Below are positions 11,818 through 22,690 of a stretch of DNA of 64,000 nt, one piece after another. Both the position numbers and the translations under genes were made by a program. The stretch's first letter is position 1. Every line of letters starts with the position of its first letter. Source of the stretch: Choanephora cucurbitarum (lineage: Eukaryota; Mucoromycota; Mucoromycetes; Mucorales; Choanephoraceae); assembly GCA_025331435.1 (NCBI GenBank), contig JAIWNI010000014.1, positions 310,001 through 374,000 on the forward strand. Direction: 5' to 3'. A model generated the notes under the pieces. The model saw only the letters and a program-made list of their open reading frames with translations, did no database searches and was not told the origin of the DNA.

Positions 11818-12330
11818 TGGCGTTTTATACGGAGTAGTAAATAAGCCTTAGGAAATGAAGAAAAAAATAAAAAAAAAATATTGTGACAAAAAAATTACTA
11901 TATTTGGAAGAGTAAAAGAGTATTAGCAAGCCTTGTATGAAAGTTGAATAGCCACGAAAGTGATATTAATGTCACAAACGAATAGTTTAGTGTGTTTGGG
12001 TAGCGTCAGTACAATATAAAATGAAATAAGCTTAAGCCTCTTGAAGAAAGGTTTTCTTAATGTTGACCTTAATGTTACAGTGGTTGAGATCTGAAAGTTG
12101 CATTCTCCCAACGTTTCTGTTTGCGTAGTGATCTTCCTTAGACAGTGACATCAACAACAAATTTGATAACAATAGTAGGCAATATGTTTGTTAATTGAGA
12201 AGACAGATCTGATGGTATGTACGCGTCGTTCACAAATTACCATGAACCCTTATGGCTCTTGACTCAACTCAATTCAATTTTCTTATGAACTGCTGGGCTT
12301 CGATTCGAATTTACGGCGTATAAAACGCCA
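11818..12330. mobile_element. Candidate MITE-like insertion with 14-bp inverted ends
   Basis: A perfect 14-bp inverted repeat, TGGCGTTTTATACG at 11818-11831 and CGTATAAAACGCCA at 12317-12330, brackets 513 bp with no convincing gene. It lies between the MFS gene and the glutaredoxin gene. Internal sequence is AT-rich. A 62-codon minus frame inside it (11923-12111) is not recognisable. No clear target-site duplication is visible, so this is a structural candidate only. The right arm is only about 40 bp from the glutaredoxin start and may contribute to its promoter. Confidence 0.35.
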
Positions 12331-12372
12331 TGGTTTTGGTGCCTCCGGTCAGCAAGAGTTTTATTTTTTATT

Positions 12373-12764
12373 ATGTCTGGATTAGTGAGTCAAGGTATTC
12401 GTGATGTTGTCAAGAGAGCCATTGCTGACAACAAAGTGATGGTAAGTCTATTTGAGGTTTTTTTTTTTAGTAAGTAAAAGAGATTAAACCTGATTAGGTG
12501 TTCAGTAAGTCGTATTGTCCATTCTGTATTCGTGCCAAAGACTTGTTGGACGATATGGACGTGAACTATAAAGCCATCGAACTCAACGATCATCAGGATG
12601 GAGAAGCCATTCAACAGGCACTTGCCGAACTCACCAAACAGACCACAGTACCCAACATCTTCATCAACCAACGTCATGTAGGTGGCTCTGATGCACTTAA
12701 GGCTGCTTACCAATCAGGTCAATTGACAGAATGGCTTAAGGAAGCCAATATTCAGTTCAAATAA
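12373..12764 (+). CDS. Dithiol glutaredoxin
   Basis: Two exons (12373-12441 and 12498-12764) encode about 111 residues. The active site is YCPFC, a variant of the common CPYC. The glutathione-binding TVPNIFINQ (TVP loop) and HVGGSDAL (GG kink) are both in place. There is no evident targeting peptide, so it is probably cytosolic. It reduces protein disulfides and glutathione mixed disulfides with GSH. An ACGCGT lies about 150 bp upstream. The stop codon is inside an AATAAA, and the convergent RAD17 stop is 10 bp away. Confidence 0.94.
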
Positions 12765-12774
12765 AGAATTTTTA

Positions 12775-14341
12775 TTAATATTGGTCCATCAATAAAGCAA
12801 GTTCAGCATCATCACCATAGATCTCTTCAAATTCATCTTCACTGAAATCTTCAATAGGATCATCAACCAACAATTCCTTTTCAGCTGATTCAAATGGAGC
12901 AGTTCGATGAGCCACAGAAGCCATCCATGCCTCATGATAGTCATCTCTCTTTTTTTGTCTGGCAGACGATTGAGCATCAAACAGTTCAGGTCGTTGTATG
13001 CGATAGAAACTATAGGCTTTCGTGGGCTTTTCCATCAGGCCATACATTGTCACCAAACTTCGATAGAGACTGGCGTGATGATCTTGCCAGTCCAGCTGAG
13101 ATCGTATCGTATCTGCCACACTGAGATAGTCAAAGGCATCTGCCACTGCTTCAATCTCGTCAAAGAAAGCCAGACTGTTCTGATGAAGAAAGGCATTGAA
13201 GAGATCTGGATCGACAGGTAGTTTATCAAAGATATGGTCTGGCTTGGATTCAAATGTGCCATCTGGGTTTCGTTTGCCATACAGTACTTTGCCCACTGCA
13301 TGAAATAGATCCAAGGGGCCTATCTTTTCATCAAATGCTTTGACTTTTGCCTTTCGTTTCTTTTGAGGTGGCTGTCTTTTGGCATAGAACTGAAGATGGT
13401 TGATGGCCGAACGAATGTCTCCCTCACTTGCCTCTGTCAGTGCATCTAACTGTGGTTTGGTGACTGTCAAATCTTGATCTTGAATCACTCGATTCAATGC
13501 TTTGACCATCAATGTCTTGTTGACTGCATTTAACCTATACTTAACAAAAAAAGTTTAAACTAGGCTATCCAATATCCATTACTTTGCCTTTTACTTTATA
13601 TGTGTCACTCGTCTATCTTGTTCTAGTTCTTGAGGTATAATGTCCATTGTGTTGTTCAGTTTAGTTTCATAAGCATATCTATTCTGTGTTGTTGTCATCC
13701 AAGCATGACTGATGACAAACACCATCAAGAAAGGAATAGGTATATGGAGACAGTTTCTTAAGATCGTATGGAAATCTCGCCTCACTTGAGGTGTCGTGAT
13801 ATCTGGTAGATCATCAATAAAGATCACTTTTCGACTGAATTCATTGGATAATGTATGTCTTCGTATCGATAGATTGATAAACTGCTCAAATTGACGCATG
13901 GTACTGACTAATAATAAAGAAAATGAGTGTCATTATCATGAGGTGTCGTATCTAACATACCATAGTGATCAGTGGAATGAGAGGAAGGATGTTGCCATTC
14001 CACCAGTTCAAACGACATGGTCTGACTGAGCAATCGAATCAACGTACTCTTTCCACAACCTGAAGGTCCAGAGATAAACAAGAGTTTTGTACTAGTGGGA
14101 TCTGGACGATAGACAGAGGATTGTTGGATGACTGACTTGATGAGGTTGATTTTGTCTGATTTCATACACATGTCTGCCTATTCTGATCATGTATTCTATA
14201 TAAGTTACTTTTTTTTTTATATATATATTTTTTTCTAATAGTGACCTCTTGCTTTGGTTGGTATTTATCTACCCAAAGTGACTCTTCAGGTATGTCATCC
14301 ACTGTATATTCTCTTTTTGTAGGTAAAATGAAGTTCTGCAT
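12775..14341 (-). CDS. RAD17: Checkpoint clamp loader Rad17
   Basis: About four minus-strand exons. The protein begins MQNFILPTKREY with LWVDKYQPK, as in Rad17. The Walker A motif GPSGCGKSTLIRLL is intact and is followed by the Walker B-like VIFIDDLPD. The AAA+ lid region includes SEGDIRSAINHLQF, and GKVLYGKRN is also typical. The tail is acidic and ends MDQY. Rad17 with RFC2-5 loads the 9-1-1 clamp at damaged DNA. The predicted protein, near 450 residues, is shorter than the roughly 600 of fission yeast or animal Rad17. The first intron needs a non-consensus GTCACT donor at about 14250. A missing 5' exon is possible, but the next gene starts only 124 bp upstream. Confidence 0.9.
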
Positions 14342-14464
14342 GCCTTTTGTCGATCGTGAAAAAAAAAAAAGAAAAAAAAAATAACTATGCGTTAAAAAAC
14401 ACAATTTCCTTTTTTGGTACCCTTTCTTTTTTTTTTTTGCTTTTCTTTTGCTTTTCTTTTTATT

Positions 14465-15805
14465 ATGATGTTGATCTTTGTTTTATTGTGCTTTAGTCTT
14501 CTAATCTACTTTATAACCAAAGTCATTGTTCGAGCCAATAAACAGACGACCAACACACCTTCTGGTCTATTAGAAGCTGCTAATCTTGAGCTCTTGCACA
14601 CTCCTTTACCTGTCTTAATACGAGTCTACCTTATTGGTATCTTTGAGACAATCTATATCACTTGTTGTCACAGAGGTCTCTTTAAGCACGCTACAACGCA
14701 TAGAGACAATGAAAAGCTGATTGATGACTGGACAAATGCCTTTCAGGGACCTTGTGGATTAGCTGTCATCACTGGTGGTGATTCAGGTATCGGACGAGAA
14801 ATTACCCATAGTCTTTTGACAGCTGGTTTTCAAGTCATTTTAGGTTAAATCTACTTGAATTTTCTTTATTCAAAGAAAGCTTAATCTTATGTTTGTTAGG
14901 CACTCATTCGGTTCAGTCATGTCAACAAGTAATGAAAGAATTAAGCCAATCTACAGGATCTGATAAGTTGAGTTGTATTCCACTTGATTTGGCTTCTGTG
15001 CGTTCTGTTTATGATTTTGTTGATCAAGTCAAGTTAAAGGCACCCAATAAAGACATTCAACTCTTAATCAGTAATATCATTACATTATGAAGAGAGAGAA
15101 GTGACTCATGCTTATGATAGATAATGCTGGTGTAATGAATGTACCTTATCAATCTACAATGAATGGATTTGAATCACAATGTCAAATAGTAAGTTTTAAA
15201 AAAATATGTGTGGAATACGCTTTACTAACATCTTTACAAAAGAATCTACTCTCACCTATGTTGCTGACTGAAATGTTACTGCCTTGGATAGATAGGCAAT
15301 GTGGCCGTGTCTTGTTTGCCTCAAGTTCTACACTCTATGCCATTCGCAATTTAGATACAAGCTGGCTCAAGACAAGCTATCGTTTCCAAGGATTAGATCA
15401 TTACGCTTACAGCAAAGCATGTGTAGCTCAGCTTGTATCTGAATTAGCCAAGACAACAGATATCAAGATCTATGGTAATGACAAGGAAAGAACTAATTAT
15501 CTTGTTTTATACTCATCTCTATCTAAGCTTATCATCCAGGCACGGTGCGTACTCGTCTATTTGCTCATACAGTGGTGTTTTCATTGCCTATTGTCTCTAA
15601 ATTATTTGATTTTATCATGTTTACACCTAAAGAAGGAAGTCAGACACCTCTTTATCTATGTTTGACTAAGGAACCAGGTGTATCAGGTACCTATTGGGCA
15701 AACATGAGGCCTCAAGCACTTCCTTGTTATCTCATCAATGGTAAAAAGGAAAACACAAAAGCCTTATGGCACTCTGTCTTTCATGCTCTGGAATCACCTT
15801 CTTGA
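14465..15805 (+). CDS. Membrane-anchored short-chain dehydrogenase/reductase
   Basis: About five exons. Residues 1-18 are a hydrophobic anchor (MMLIFVLLCFSLLIYF). The Rossmann motif follows as TGGDSGIGREI. Then come NNAGVM (restored across the intron ending near 15118), the serine region LFASSSTLY, and the catalytic YAYSKA (YxxxK). The later GTVRTRLF matches the PG-x-V-x-T segment of retinol-dehydrogenase/DHRSX-like SDRs. It is probably an ER- or lipid-droplet-bound NAD(P)-dependent oxidoreductase acting on a lipid-like substrate. The exact substrate is not readable. An upstream in-frame ATG in the T-rich leader was rejected. Confidence 0.88.
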
Positions 15806-15901
15806 TTTGACATACACACACATTTTTAAACAAAGCAACGTCATCTTTTTATTTTCTAGCTCTGATTCGCTAAGCGCTCTTCAAATTACTTTAGATGCGT
15901 C

Positions 15902-15948
15902 TAAGCACACATATTTCCAAATAAGACGAATCAAAATATGTGTGCTTA
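15902..15948. repeat. Perfect 15-bp stem-loop in the SDR-ATP4 spacer
   Basis: TAAGCACACATATTT at 15902-15916 is followed after 17 bases by its exact reverse complement at 15934-15948. It lies about 100 bp after the SDR stop codon and about 185 bp before the ATP4 start. It could form an RNA hairpin in the SDR 3' UTR, act as a boundary, or be the remains of a small transposon. No function is shown. Confidence 0.7.
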
Positions 15949-16132
15949 TAGAATGTGTATGAGGGGTCGATAATTTTTTTAAGCAAACTCGAAATAAAAC
16001 AAGCCCTTCTTTTTTTTTGCCTTTCTTGTTCAGAGATAACACCACATCTTCTTGTAAGCAAACTATAACACGACTTTACTAGAGATATCCGATCTGACAC
16101 ATTCGTTTCCTTACACGCATTAGTTTATCACT

Positions 16133-17160
16133 ATGGCTTTTAGATTGTTGACCAAGAGTGCTGCAGGTTAGAAATAGAATGACACATGATCAATCAAGAC
16201 TTTTTCTTAAAATCATATAGTTACTGCTGCTCGTCCTGCTATGATTTCTGCTTCTCGTCAAGCTGTTCGTGCTTCTGCGTAAGTGAATACAATGATACAG
16301 CATAATCTTGTTTCTTACATTGATGTTAGTGTTCGTGGTTTCACCACCAAGACAGAAGGTAAATGACACATGTAAATACAAAAACATCAATGAATACCAA
16401 CCCTCCCAAAAAAAAAACAGAAGAACCCAAGCAAAAGGCAAACAGTTTCCTTGACTCCCTTCCTGGTAACTCCATTGTTTCCAAGACTGGTTATGTCACT
16501 GGTGCCACTGGTTTAGCTGCCTTCTTGATCTCTAAGGAAATCTATATCCTTAATGAAGAAACCTTGGTCTTGGTTGCTTCTGCTGGTCTTCTTGGTGCCT
16601 TGCTCAAGTACCTCAGAGAGCCTTTCACCAACATGGCCAATGAACACATTGAGGTAAAGATTAAAAAAGAAAAAAAGGATAGGTTGATATTGAACTGTAT
16701 TTGGGGGGTTTTAGCGTATCAAGAACATCTTGGTTCAAGCTCGTAATGATCACAAGAATGCTGTTAAGGAACGCATTGATGAAGTTGGTCAAATGAAGGA
16801 TTTGGTTGATGTTACCAAGGCTCTCTTCGAACTCTCTCGTGAGACTGCCAAGTTGGAAGCTGAAGCTTTTGAATTGAAGCAACAAGTGGCTGTTGCCTCT
16901 GAAGTCAAGTCTACTCTTGACACTTGGGTTCGTCATGAAGCTCAAATCCGTGAACGCGAACAAAAGCAATTGGCTGCTTATTTGATTGAGAAGGTGAACA
17001 AGCAATTGGAAGACCCCAAGGTTCAACAAGAACTTTTGGATCAAGCCATTGTTGATATTCAAAGTAAGTTTTTTCTAGAGGGGGATTTATTGTGAAAAGG
17101 GGGGTGATATGAAGCCAACATCTCTTTTGTTTTTGTTTAGATGTTGCCAAATCTGCTTAA
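16133..17160 (+). CDS. ATP4: Mitochondrial ATP synthase subunit 4 (b subunit)
   Basis: Six or more exons, several of them tiny at the 5' end. The start MAFRLLTKSAA begins an Arg/Ser/Ala-rich mitochondrial presequence that runs over three short exons to about GFTTKTE. Mature sequence begins near EEPKQKANSFLDSLPG, then KTGYVTGATGLAAFLISKEIY and a second hydrophobic segment (VASAGLLGALLKY). A long hydrophilic helix follows, ending DQAIVDIQNVAKSA. Subunit 4 is the peripheral stalk that holds F1 against Fo rotation in the inner membrane. Length and domain order match the family. The last exon encodes only a few residues. Confidence 0.95.
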
Positions 17161-17247
17161 ATGTGTTTGAAGATATGTGTATACACTTGTTAAACATATG
17201 TTTTTGTATTAAAAAAAAAAAAGAAGGAAAGAGCTTTTTTTTTGTTG

Positions 17248-17918
17248 TTAATTAAAGCCTAATCCTCCACGACGACCCATTTGCATCTGTTTCTTGAATT
17301 GTAAGCCATGATCAAATTGTTTTTCAAGCATATGAGAGATTTTGGCATTTTCATCCTGATCAATTGCACTCTTCAATCCACCATACAATCCACCCGATTT
17401 CTTTGTGTTTGTAGAAGCAGGCACAAAAGCAGGTGCATTGCTCTTTTTAGCACCCAACAACCTTAAGAATTTGTTCTTTTTAGCGTCATCTCCATCAAAG
17501 GAAGCTTTACTCCAATCGTTCCAACCGCCTGTATTTTGTGTCTAAGCAATAGGTTAACAGAGTAAGGATATAGAGTGACAATTAGCCTATTACCTCTTGC
17601 TGCTTGACAGGCGTTGTTTCTGCCACTTTGGTCTTTTTGGCATGGAAATTTTCATGAATGATAAATTCTTCTTCACTTTCGCTTTCACTGTGCTTTCTCT
17701 TCTTTTCCTTCTTCTCCTTTTTCTCTTTCTTCTCTTTCTTTTCCTTTTTCTCTTTCTTTTCCTTCTTTTCCTTGGGTGCCTTTTTCTCTTTCTTCTCCTT
17801 CTTCTCCTTTGTATCAAACATGTCAGTTTAATTGTCTTCAACACACTCTTTAGGCTGCTTTTACCTTCTTTTCTACTGTGGTGTCTACAACCTTTTCTTT
17901 CTTTTCCTTCTTGCTCAT
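17248..17918 (-). CDS. SMAP-domain (small acidic protein-like) lysine-rich protein
   Basis: About four minus-strand exons. The N-terminal half is almost entirely KEKK-type repeats, probably a nuclear or nucleolar localisation region. A Ser/Glu-rich acidic patch follows. The C-terminal module reads WNDWSKASFDGDD, then NKFLRLLGAKK, and ends GRRGGLGFN. That combination (WS..F.GD, KFLRLLG, RRGGLG) is the SMAP/Small acidic protein domain of eukaryotic nuclear proteins of unknown function. The low-complexity Lys/Glu repeat (about 17690-17815) is a likely site of length variation. Role not known. Confidence 0.8.
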
Positions 17919-18143
17919 GTTGAGTGGATCTAGTTTATAATAAAGAGAAAGAGAAAAACTTTTCCTTTAAGAAAAAAAAAATGTCAAAATTTTAAAAGTC
18001 CTCTTTTCTGAAGACAGACTATAAGACAGCTAACCAAATGTTTCTTTTATACAGTAGAATGTGTGTGTATGCAAATTTATTTTGATGTACATAGGATTAC
18101 AGGCAAACGATAAATAATTTTAAAAAAAAAAGAGGTCTAACAA

Positions 18144-19567
18144 TTATTCTTTTCTAGAAGGAAGGTTTTTAGCAAGCTGAATCAATGCTGATCGTGAATC
18201 TGAAGGAGGTAATTTCTCTATAGCGGCAATGGCAGAATCTATATGTAAGTTGGCTAAATCAAGTGTTCGTTTAAGGGCGCTACTCTTGTAGATCAAAACA
18301 CGGGCCTAACAAAGTCAAATTAGTCTATGCAGGCCTTTTAGAAAGATAGTGCTACCTTTTCCATATCACCCTCTTGGCTGAATTCACGCTCAATAAGGGG
18401 TCCTAGTTCAGGAACCTCTTCCCAGGCGAACAAAAAGGGTGCAGTAATTTGTTGTGACATCTTTTTCTTATCCATATGAGCAGCATTTTGTGAGAATTGA
18501 CGCAGATCATCGATTAACTAGACAATGGTTGATCCCAATCAATCACAACATCCAATTAGCCTGTCTTCAGCCAAACTTACCTGTAAGGCCATACCCAGAT
18601 GTTTACCATAATCATAACTGAGGGCAGCAGTCTCATTCAAACAACCGCCTAATACAGAGGATGCTTTACAGCTCTGAGCAATCAGACTTCCTGTCTTCAT
18701 GTATACTTTTCGAAGGTAATAATCAAACGCTTTCTTTTGATCTGGGTTCTTTTCGTGTGGGTGTTGCAGTTGCATAAACTCGCCTTCGACCAAATTGGCG
18801 ATACATGTAGCTATCAGCTCAATACACTCAGGATTCTTCAGGTAGGCTAATGCAAGAGAGGCTCTAGCCAGCAAGAAGTCACCTCCCAACACTGCCAATT
18901 TATTGCCAAATCCCGGTCGAGTCACTTGTTCAGCATGATCCACAATATCGTAATGGAGTAAAGAAGCAGTATAGATCATCTCTGAGATCTCTGCCAATCG
19001 TCTCTGTGTAGGCAAGATCGGGTTCTCGGGACTGCTTTGTGTTTCCTCTTCGTAGCTGGGTGTCTTCTTGGGTGTGTCGCATGTTGCTTTGGCTATCAAC
19101 AAAACCAACAAAGGTCGAATTCGATTGGTATCACCCTCCAGATAATGCTTGCCGATGGTCTGAATGAAGGGATGGCCTGATCCCAACAGTTGAGTGATGT
19201 TGCCCTTGAGTTCCCAGAGGTCCTTGCCGATCAATTTGACAGGGTCAAAGATGCGCTCTTGATCAGCTGAATTCACTAGACTTTGGGCTTCTCTGACGGC
19301 CTGGTCCCAATGGGTAGCCTGGCCTGTAAAAGGAAGCAATTCGATGTTGGGTCGAGTAAGTCCGCGTAAGGGAGGAGCACTCAGAATGGTTGATTTGATC
19401 ACATTGACTCCTTGAGCCAACCTGTCAAAAGGTGAATGATTATCTTGTTCTAATTCGGCTGTCTTCTTAAAGCGTGGTGCTGACTGATGATAGGCTGCTA
19501 TACAACTAGGTTTTCTGATACCCACACTTGAGCCTCGATAAATCGCTTTTATACTGCGTGATAGCAT
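18144..19567 (-). CDS. Decaprenyl-diphosphate synthase subunit 2-like (PDSS2/Dlp1)
   Basis: Three exons, first exon about 19567-18581. The N-terminus is Arg/Ser-rich without early acids (MLSRSIKAIYRG...), consistent with mitochondrial import. The body has the trans-prenyltransferase fold (NRIRPLLVLLIAK, GFGNKLAVLGGDFLLARASLAL, YGKHLGMALQLIDDL). The first catalytic aspartate-rich motif is lost: the position equivalent to DDxxD reads LLHYDIVDHAEQ. The second is reduced to LIDDLRQF. These are traits of the non-catalytic PDSS2/Dlp1 partner, which pairs with a Coq1/PDSS1 subunit to set ubiquinone side-chain length. A catalytic partner is not in this window. The alternative, a divergent Coq1, is less likely. 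Confidence 0.83.
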
Positions 19568-19829
19568 ATTCAAGTGAGTTGGAAAGAAATAGAAAAAAAA
19601 AAGAAGAAAGAGAGAAAAAGAACGAATGATATGATGAAGAAAAAAAAAAGTTGTTACCCCCTTGTTTGGATCCCAGACGGAATAATAAAAAAAAATACTT
19701 TAGAAACCAAAATGTAAAAAGGTCCAAAAAAAAATCTGGTTTTTCACCAAGAAAGAAATATGGTTATTTTACTGCAATATGGATGAGAGTATAATTGGCT
19801 CTCATATGTTAAGAAAATGAAACGAAGTT

Positions 19830-21423
19830 TTAATCCCAGTCATCATCACTATCGTCTTTATCATTTTCATCATCACTTTGCATTACAGTCTTCCTCTTCT
19901 GCAATACAGCAGCAAGACTAGCTGTCATGCCATGAGATTCCAATTGGCTGTTTGATTTCAGGCCCTTCTTTTCATTGACAGCAACAGACTTAAGGGTGCC
20001 ACTTCTCTTCAAGGAACCGAAACCACCTGTAGATCTGATGGCCGCCAACAAATCATGATGGCTATCCTTACTGTTTGTTGTTAATGAAGAGGAGGATGAT
20101 ATTGCTTTGTTGTTTACTGTTGGAGTAGGTAAAGGTCTATCATTTGCTTGAAATACTGGTGGCGGGGGCGGGGGTGGTGGCAAAGAAGGCTGCTTTGTTG
20201 CAGAGGCTTCTATTGGCGATGAAGAGAGAAGAGGTGGAGATGGTAGAGTTACAGGAGTTAGTGGTCTTGAAGTAGATGTGGTAGGTGGTTTGGTATATGT
20301 AAGCATAGGTGTTGAGGGAGCTGTGAGTGGTGGTGTTGGAAGGTATGGTGAGTTAGAGAGAGATCTAGGTGGTGATTGCCTTGTACTTTGATTAGGGAGT
20401 GGGGGAGGAGGCGGCAAGGGAGTTGAATTTCTCTTTGTCTGGATTTGTTTATGTACCAAAGCAGCAGAAAGAGGTGGTGGCGGTGTTGAGTGTCTCTTTG
20501 TGGGCATTTGTCTATTTAGCAAAGAAGAAGGTCCGTTCTGATTCTTATGAGCTACAGGTGGTCTCTCGATTTTTGTTCTATTCTTGTATTTTCTAATGAA
20601 TTCTTGTATGAAATCTTGATTGGCTTCAATGTCTGTAGCTGAAAAGCTGCCTAACTTTTCAAATTCATGCAGGATAGCAAGTACTTCAGGATCATTGTTG
20701 CTAACCGAAAACCCTTTTCCTGCTACAAAGGATATCTTGAAATCATCTTGACTACATCATTAAAAAAGAGAGTAATAGTAAGAAGAAAAAAAAAACTACT
20801 TTTGAGTCCAATGTCACCTACTTGTGAGCTGCATTACTGCTTTTTTTCAACTTGAGTTTCTCTCGGTGAATTACTTTGCTATAGAAATCATCTGCCTCAG
20901 CTGAATCCACAAACTCCAAGCCTGCTAAACTATCCTATATATATAACAAAATGTTTCAATATACTCATATTCAAAGACAAATCACTTTACATCTGTACTG
21001 AATGTATGAAAGAAGGCAGCATCTTGAACATAATCAAATCCAATGTATAACTCTTGTTCCCAAACAACACATTTGCGATGCTTAAATAAAAAGAGAGAAT
21101 GAACATCAGCTAAACGAGGCACATGTTGTCAATGATTGAAACCTTTACCTCCATATCAACCATGCGTATAAAGTAAGAATGGTTCTTTGCTCTGTCTTTA
21201 CAGAAAACAACTGCACCCCATATGCCCGAATATTTCCAGGTAGCATGAGGGAAGGCTATGTATAGCCTGGCAACTGCAGCCGTAAAGATGATCTACTTGA
21301 ATAAACAAATAAAGTTAATTATGCTGTATGTATGTCTGTGTGTTTTTTTATACGTACAGATGATTCAAGGGCATTTCTGACAATCTGCTTATCTTCTAAC
21401 CTTGAGAGTGTAATCGACTTCAT
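19830..21423 (-). CDS. WASP/Las17 family actin nucleation-promoting factor
   Basis: About five exons. The WH1 domain spans exons 1-4: MKSITLSRLEDKQIV, then FTAAVARLYIAFPHATWKYS, ELYIGFDYVQDAAFFHTFST, and GLEFVDSAEADDFYSKVI. A GTPase-binding-like segment follows: FSVSNNDPEVLAILHEFEKL and SFSATDIEANQDFIQEFI. Next is a long proline-rich region with poly-Pro blocks. The tail has a WH2 motif (LLAAIRSTGGFGSLKRSG), a connector (LAAVLQKRKT), and an acidic end finishing DDDWD with the key tryptophan. It activates Arp2/3 for endocytic actin patches. The CRIB core lacks the usual paired histidines, so direct Cdc42 binding is uncertain. Confidence 0.93.
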
Positions 21424-22690
21424 TCTCCTGTAAAATAAAAGCGTCTTTAGCAAACAAAAGAAAGAAAGAGGATAAGCTGATGAAGGCTGGAATTTAAAGT
21501 AGAAATGAAATTCAGGAACGTGCTTTTTCAAATGTAGTTTACTCCCACTTTAAATCCAGACAGTGGCTCTTTTTATTTTAAAAAAAAATAATAATAACAA
21601 TAAAGAAGAAGCATAAAGTGCGTCGCTGTAGTTGATGTGAGAAAACCACTGTTTCTAAAGGCTTTCTTTTTTTTTTTAAGTCAACAGCGACACTGTCTTT
21701 TCAATCAAAAACTGAGGTGTAACAGATATCGGAGATTGAAACAGGTAGACACTGGTTGTTTGACAGCAAGAAATCGATCTCTCTCTTTAGTCCAAAGGAA
21801 GATTAACTATATCAATTATACACAAACAGGAGAATAAAGTAGGCTTTAGAGTATAGATATCTTATTTAGCTTCCAGAAGAGTGCGAGTTTGTTTAAGAAA
21901 CAATCATTGTAATAAGCGAGGACTGTATCAGCATGCAATAGGAATAGGCTAGATTCATCATGGATTTAATACAAATGAAGCTATAGAGTATATGCTCCTT
22001 ACATAAGCAGTTCAGAAACCTATTTTGTATGCATAATTCTCCTATAAATGAAACATAGCAAGACCAAGTTATCCGTGTATTTGTATGGTATAATCTGCAG
22101 TTTATTTTTAGAAGATAACGTATTCCTGCATCTTTTCTTTTCTGCAGTGATGGAATTCATAAAGAACATTCATGATATCACTTGCTTCTGGAGACGATAG
22201 CTCTTCTTTACTGTGTACCTTATTTAGACTCATTCTGTGCCCTCATTGGCTTCTTAGCAATAGGTGTGTGTGTATATAGTACCTTGTGATCATATCATAT
22301 GACTCTTATTTCCAACTATAAATATCCTTCTCCTTTTCTCTCTTATTTTTCCTTTTTATTTAGTCGCTCTTTTCTCACACGCACTCACACATATCCTTTC
22401 AAAAGAAAAGATATTCTTTTTGTTTAACAACATTTTATCACTTTTCTTTTTTCTTTTTTCTATCCTCCTTTAAGCTCTCATTCTTTTTTTTAAAAAAAAA
22501 AAAGAGATATACGCTACCTTATTAAGAAAGAAAAAAAAAGGGAAAATAGTCAACAATCAAAAGAAACAAGATTATGTCAATTTGCTGCTATAAAAATATC
22601 TCATATTCATTATATAATCAGAAAAAAAAAGAACACGAAAAAACAGAACATAAAGAGCGAAAAAACAAAAAAAAGAAGAAAACTCAATAG
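21424..22690. promoter_or_regulatory. Divergent promoter region of WASP and the Cut8-like gene
   Basis: About 1.27 kb between divergent starts. A TATA-like element, TATAAATA, lies at 22317-22324 on the plus strand, about 370 bp before the Cut8-like ATG. It is followed by an extended pyrimidine tract (about 22325-22485) and a T-run/A-run junction (about 22486-22505). This layout suggests a long leader or a spliced 5' UTR. A 66-codon frame at 21637-21837 has no support as a gene. Confidence 0.45.

Noticed and set aside
17597..17923. Leu/Phe-rich plus-strand frame resembling a membrane protein
   Set aside because: Antisense of the Lys/Glu repeats in the SMAP-domain gene.
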